A stretch of 64,000 nt of DNA from Clostridium_AD frigoriphilum. GTDB lineage: Bacteria; Bacillota; Clostridia; Clostridiales; Clostridiaceae. A model generated the notes under the pieces. The model saw nothing but the letters and a program-made list of their open reading frames with translations. It was not told where the DNA came from and made no database searches. Of the stretch, positions 63,641-64,000 are shown piece after piece (within the stretch, counting starts at the first letter, position 1; each line of letters starts with the position of its first letter). The position numbers and the translations under genes were made by a program. Location of the stretch: contig NZ_JAZHFS010000006.1 in the NCBI RefSeq assembly GCF_036541405.1, forward strand, positions 1 to 64,000. The letters are read 5' to 3'.

Positions 63641-64000
63641 AAAAATAAATTTTAATGGTTTTTTATTATTTGATGGTGCTATGGGAACAATGCTCCAAAA
63701 ATATGGAATTAAAAGGGGTGAATTGCCTGAAAGTTATAACATCTTACACCCAGAAATCATAGAAAAAATACATTTAGAATACCTAGGTGTAGGTAGTGAT
63801 GTCATAACCACCAATACTTTTGGTGCAAATAGATATAAACTTAAAAACACATTATACAGCGTTGAAGATATTGTTGGAAGTGCTGTAAGGATAGCAAGAG
63901 GTGCTGCTAAAGATAAACTTGTTGCACTTGATATTGGGCCCATAGGTCAATTGATGGAGCCACTTGGAACATTATCATTTAATGATGCCTATGACACTTT
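63633..64000 (+). CDS. metH: Cobalamin-dependent methionine synthase, N-terminal part
   Basis: The frame runs off the window. It codes the start of the homocysteine S-methyltransferase barrel (LLFDGAMGTMLQKYG, DVITTNTFGANRYKL). GTG 63633 has GGTGG five bases upstream; ATG 63621 in the same frame is an alternative. It overlaps the activation-domain gene by eight bases, so both act together in methionine synthesis. Confidence 0.9.
   Translation, partial: MNKKINFNGFLLFDGAMGTMLQKYGIKRGELPESYNILHPEIIEKIHLEYLGVGSDVITTNTFGANRYKLKNTLYSVEDIVGSAVRIARGAAKDKLVALDIGPIGQLMEPLGTLSFNDAYDT

Overview
The window is AT-rich DNA with short Clostridium-type ribosome binding sites, strict-anaerobe enzymes and spore-surface genes, so it most likely comes from a Clostridium or close relative. 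No rRNA, tRNA or CRISPR array was seen.

Positions 1-20,400 hold a plant-glycoside module. A tight minus-strand operon encodes a GH1 beta-glucosidase, an HSL-type esterase, a GH3 enzyme, a GH78 alpha-L-rhamnosidase and beta-phosphoglucomutase. A second set encodes GH43, an MFS carrier and another GH1. AraC regulators follow, one of them fused to a GH39 domain that lacks its catalytic acid/base, together with a carboxylesterase and a second MFS carrier. A frameshifted rubrerythrin closes the module.

Positions 20,400-38,400 hold a phloroglucinol module. It encodes phloroglucinol reductase (SDR), dihydrophloroglucinol cyclohydrolase, a 3-hydroxy-5-oxohexanoate dehydrogenase, a BKACE-type triacetate cleavage enzyme and an acetoacetate CoA-transferase. 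In the middle is an operon for a phloretin-hydrolase/PhlG-like C-C hydrolase, a fumarate-reductase-type flavoprotein, a NuoG/GltD fusion and a degenerate NuoF-like iron-sulfur protein. Three near-consensus sigma-54 (-24/-12) promoters precede the three operons, each with upstream palindromes of the form AATACA-N4-TTGTATT, and a PAS-AAA+ sigma-54 activator lies between them. Read together, the two modules look like one route: deglycosylation of flavonoid or dihydrochalcone glycosides, reduction and hydrolysis to phloroglucinol, then conversion to acetoacetyl-CoA. That joining is inference. The two modules are bounded by copies of the 3' end of one hypothetical gene, which is intact at 38.4-38.8 kb, suggesting stepwise insertion.

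Positions 38,400-64,000 look like ordinary chromosome: 3-methyladenine glycosylase, a rubrerythrin-like protein, a frameshifted XRE-cupin regulator, a dicarboxylate symporter, DedA and MATE proteins. Then come two two-component systems, polyprenyl-phosphate-dependent glycosyltransferases sharing a promoter element, and a collagen-like exosporium protein next to a glycosyltransferase. Last are a SAM-riboswitch-controlled homoserine/threonine operon and the start of metH with its reactivation partner.
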